Shown: piece after piece, positions 7,973-11,343 of the stretch | How the letters are laid out: the number at the start of each line of letters is the position of its first letter | Numbering within the stretch: position 1 is the first letter of the stretch | Origin: Larix sibirica | Taxonomy: Eukaryota; Streptophyta; Pinopsida; Pinales; Pinaceae | Length of the DNA stretch: 11,343 bases | Direction: 5' to 3' | Assembly (NCBI GenBank): GCA_004151065.3 | Contig: NWUY0300005088.1 | Span: 52,695-64,037 of the forward strand | Notes under the pieces: model-generated | Database searches by the model: none | What the model was told of the DNA's origin: nothing | What the model saw: the letters and a program-made list of their open reading frames with translations, nothing else | Program-made: the position numbers and the translations under genes

Positions 7973-9628
7973 CAAAATAAATGACGAGGGAAATAATGTT
8001 GTGGTAGATCTTATGTTTTTTTGAATGTCAGGTTGTGAGAATGTTATCACATAGAAAATCCATGATACTTGTAGTGACAAATTAATTATTCTGGCATCCG
8101 AAGATTGTTGAAATATGGTTTTGAGTAATATCAAGATCTAGAGCATGCATTAGTCTTTCATATGGTTGTCCAACATGGTCCTTTTCCCATCTATACACCT
8201 TCCTTGACTATTAGATGATGTAATTCCAAGCCTTTCCTCCCTACCTAGTTGTGTTATAGGCCTCATGGTGACCCTACACATAAAGTCATGTCTTTACATG
8301 TTTAGCCTTATATATTATAACATTTCCTTCCCCTTTAGAAATGCTTTGTCCTGAAAGCAATCCTGGATTATTTCATTTTCCATTATGGAAATTCACTTTA
8401 ATTTTGGATTTTTTTTTGAATATTTGTGAGTTCTTTTAGCAAATAATGTAGGATTATTGACCCATTCAATTTGTAGTTCTTCCTTTTGTCCCCCAGGTTA
8501 CTCTCCTCCTAAAACCTTGCTTCTTCAAATATCACACTTGGGAGGAATAAGATGGGAGGAGGCACGAGGATAGGGCATAATTTCCAGGATGCACCTACCC
8601 CAAGCCACTTTAGGCCTTCAAACTAGTTATTGGGCCAAATGGGGGTACTTTTTCATTGGTATAAATCTCGATATGTCACCCTATGTTGATTGTATTCAAC
8701 TTATATGAATGCTCCAACTGGTTTATGGTTGGTACCATGGTGCTTTCTTTGGGATTAGACATTAAATATGGAATGTTAATATTATGTTGAGGTGAAAGGG
8801 TATGAAAAAAATGAAAATAACCAACTCTTGAAATGGAAATTCAGTGTTGCAGGGTCTCCTTAATCGCAACTTCATAGTTTAAAGATAGATGGATACTATA
8901 GTGAAGAAGGTAGCTAGACATACATTCTTCTAAAACATATTCAATATATACATAGGTATACATATGGGAAACACATACATAGATCTATTTAATCGGCAAC
9001 GTGGAAGATGGGCAATTGGAAGGAAACCATCATAATATGATTTATATTTTATTGCTTCATCTAGTGGAAAATTTCCTTGGTCCTGATTCTACAATAAAAT
9101 GAACAATAGTTATTTTGATTAAAATGAAGGACACCGGGAGGAATTATAGAATCCTTGTTTTAGGCCAATTTCCTTTCCTTCCAAAAACTAGGCCTTTAGA
9201 TAGTGTTAATAGAGAGAAAGGAGAATGAGATGAAGAAAAAAAAATGGCAATTATGTTGTAGATCCCATTGCACTCAATCCTAGAAAAAAATTGGCTTCTT
9301 CACCATATGAAAATTCTTTTTTTGTTACGAAGTGGAGACAATCTTTTGTAGACCCCTTTCTCACTTGAAGTGGTACCTAGGTTCATAATTGTTATGTCAT
9401 AGATGTTATTAAGGAACTCAAATGATCCTAAACTGAGCATTGTTGAAAACTAATGGCTAAGACCAAGGGAAAACCCAATTTTTTTTATTTCCTCTTTCAT
9501 CCCATCTACTTTTAATTCTCTTATGTACTTTACTAGTGACAGATAAATATATTACTCCTTCAATCAAATATACCCCTCTTCCTTCATTATTATGTGCAGG
9601 GATGATGGAGAAATACCCTCCTCACTCT
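7973..9628. other. No recognisable gene or RNA
   Basis: Both strands are closed by frequent stops and no domain is recognised. There are A/T runs (8408-8416, 9236-9245) and a degenerate TACATA-rich stretch at about 8941-8985. The bases directly outside the LTR are CAAAA at 7973-7977, a possible target-site duplication whose partner is not in view. This is most likely old, unclassified repeat sequence or the degraded 3' part of the element whose decayed gene follows. Confidence 0.5.
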
Positions 9629-11243
9629 TCAATTCCTTATCCTTCTTGATATTTCCACTTTAGGAAGAAGGGGTTGTGAATATCCTGAATAATTAGAATG
9701 TACTTGAATTAGTGGGGTAATGATTTGAGGTACGTTTCCATGCTTCCATTTGATCTCATAATCATGCACTGTGTTAATTAACCTCCATCTATGTTCACTC
9801 ACTATCCCCCTTTTCAAGATCATGAAATATTTGTCTATCTCTTTGAGGGCAGTAAAATCAATGGACTCTAGTTAGTTGATAATATTTGATAGTGGATTCC
9901 ATGTGGAAATAGATGAGTGGAATTGAATGTATACCTCCATGGTGGTTGGAATGACATTCTTTTCTAGTACCATCACTAAACATTGGGTGCATCCTCAATT
10001 CATTATCCCATGTTTTTAGGACGAAATTTATAGGTTTCTCATCTTCCAAGGCCCTTTCATTGCCGATCCTCTAGATGGTACACTTATTCACGTAGATATC
10101 TACAACCATATAAAACGAAGTTTTGTCTCACACACCTAGAAATTTTAGGGCATCAAATGGGATTGTGGTAATTACTCCCTTGACTAAAATGGAAACCTTT
10201 TTCCTTTAGTGTACCTCCTACTCTATTTTGCTAAGAATACTTGGTCACTTGCTTATGGAAGGTGTAAAATTCTAGATAGAATATGAGGCAGTTTCTCATT
10301 CTAGACAAATCTTTGATCACGTAACCCTAGACAGTTCTCTTGACTTGATTTAAGGTTTTCAATTTTTTTCTTTAGTCATAGCTTCATCATATATCATCTT
10401 ACATGTGTCTCTTTCCTCTTTCAATGCTACCACTTATTTATGTTTCTCATTCCACTTCTTGTTGATTTCATCTAGTTTCTTATCTTATCTCTCCATATCT
10501 TCTTTCCTCTACTTTGCCATCTTCTCTGCTAAAAGAACCTTGAGAGCATTGTCCTTAGAGTTAGTCTTCCATTCCAATCGTTCCTTCATCAACCGATCCA
10601 CCTATTGATGGAGTTGATATTTTGATTCTATAGGGGATGGGGGGTTGGTTGGTAAGGAAGGCGAATGCTTTCTCTTTTGGGACCTTAGTGAACTCATGCC
10701 TAAGGAAATTGATCACTTCATTGGCCTCATCCAACCTAAAAGGAATATCTGATTCCCTTCGTTGGAAAACTTGTAGGTCTTTAATTGTTCCTTTCATTAC
10801 CTAATTATAGGTTGTCAATGAAGCATTTCTCCCCTCAAAAAAATCATCTACCAATTTTTTCTTCTCTTCTATCATCCATTGAGTGATTGGAAATGTGGAG
10901 CCATTTGGGAAATATCTAACACTCTTATCCTCTCATATGTCTCTTGGAGTACAGAAACCACTTCAGTTGTCTCATGTTTCCCCTTTTCAATTGAGACTAA
11001 TCTAGCCTACAATCTGTCATTTTATGACTCAAGAGCCTTTACTTTGGAATTTATGAATTGGTTTCTTACAAATATGGAATCCAATAGCTTATTTAAACTC
11101 ACTTGAGTAAACGACCTTGATCTACTTTTATATACTATGATGCTTGCTTCTTGATCCAATGAGATATCAACCTCAGGTGGAATGCCAACTATTTCAAAAG
11201 TGATAAATAAATCCCTCCAGTCCTGCAATTGCAGTTCGATGCT
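9629..11243 (-). pseudogene. Unrecognised decayed protein-coding region, about 540 codons
   Basis: I do not recognise the family. Reading down the minus strand, the frame opens after TAG at 11244-11246 with DWRDLFITFEIVGIPPEVDI and LNKLLDSIFVRNQFINSKVK, followed by TAA 11022 and TAG 11007. It shifts frame near 10930 to a segment with FPNGSTFPITQWMIEEKKKL and then, after TAG 10801-10803, DIPFRLDEANEVINFLRHEF. A Lys/Glu-rich coiled-coil-like stretch with several stops follows (about 10580-10350). About 10190-9880 reads VSILVKGVITTIPFDALKFL and GGIHSIPLIYFHMEST. After a shift near 9870 it reads DKYFMILKRGIVSEHRWRLI, ending at 9629. Long sensible stretches continuing across breaks argue for a real ancestral gene, perhaps a retroelement gag-like or repeat-borne gene. 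No catalytic motif or zinc knuckle is seen. Confidence 0.6.
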
Positions 11244-11343
11244 CTATTTGCAAATAAATTGGCCTTAGTTTGCAATATTGTAAAGAGAGAAATAACTAAA
11301 CCAAGTGAAGGTCATGTTAGAAAAACAGGATCACAGAGCAATA
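11244..11343. other. Window end, nothing identified
   Basis: These 100 bases lie upstream of the unidentified pseudogene on the minus strand and contain stops in the frame that opens at 11243. No start codon, promoter or primer-binding site could be argued, and the 5' part of that gene may lie outside the window. Confidence 0.4.

Noticed and set aside
7973-7977. CAAAA as a proven target-site duplication
   Set aside because: The partner site beyond the 3' LTR is not identifiable in the window, and the outer LTR end itself is ambiguous by 39 bp.
8325-8365. End of a Ty3/gypsy polyprotein on the minus strand (FQDKAFLKGKEML then stop)
   Set aside because: It faintly resembles the charged tail of plant gypsy pol, but no chromodomain, integrase or RNase H coding is visible upstream on that strand.

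Overview
The window looks like repeat-rich nuclear DNA of a seed plant. It is AT-rich, has no intact protein-coding gene and is filled with decayed retroelement sequence. The gag architecture, the initiator-tRNA-Met primer site and the long LTR fit Ty1/copia elements of large plant genomes. A gymnosperm is plausible, but the sequence alone does not settle this.

The best-supported object is a Ty1/copia-type LTR retrotransposon on the minus strand, occupying about 1.19-7.97 kb. Read 5'->3' on the minus strand, it starts with a 5' LTR whose outer end is at about 7972. U3 follows, with a 39-bp iterated terminus, a CTTCGAC-rich stretch, a 62-bp tandem duplication and a CTATAAATAG TATA box. Next comes R with an AATAAA signal, then a run of 90-bp repeats and U5, and the LTR ends at 4441 (TGTTGAAA on the plus strand). 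Two bases further is the 12-base primer-binding site (4427-4438), then a gag pseudogene from 4384 to about 1709. The gag has DUF4219/UBN2, a first CCHC knuckle, a coiled coil and three more degenerate knuckles, with at least six nonsense codons and about three frameshifts. Protease, integrase, reverse transcriptase and RNase H are absent. At the point where they should follow, the sequence passes into a diverged LTR-like block (about 1190-1650) with the same 90-bp repeat.

The 5' LTR is interrupted by about 2 kb of unrelated sequence (roughly 4490-6506, left edge uncertain). This contains two adjacent tRNA-like pol III promoter modules, likely SINEs. Two isolated N calls lie near its edges.

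The right part (7973-9628) has no recognisable feature. From 9629 to about 11243 on the minus strand there is a second decayed coding region of roughly 540 codons that I do not recognise. It keeps long stretches of plausible protein across several stops and frameshifts, and may be a repeat-borne gene.

The left end (1-1190) has a 24-bp tandem repeat that would encode an 8-residue peptide repeat, a few short weak open stretches and a 10-bp inverted repeat. No working system appears in the window. The points of interest are the gag-only structure, the iterated LTR terminus and promoter repeats, and the unidentified pseudogene.
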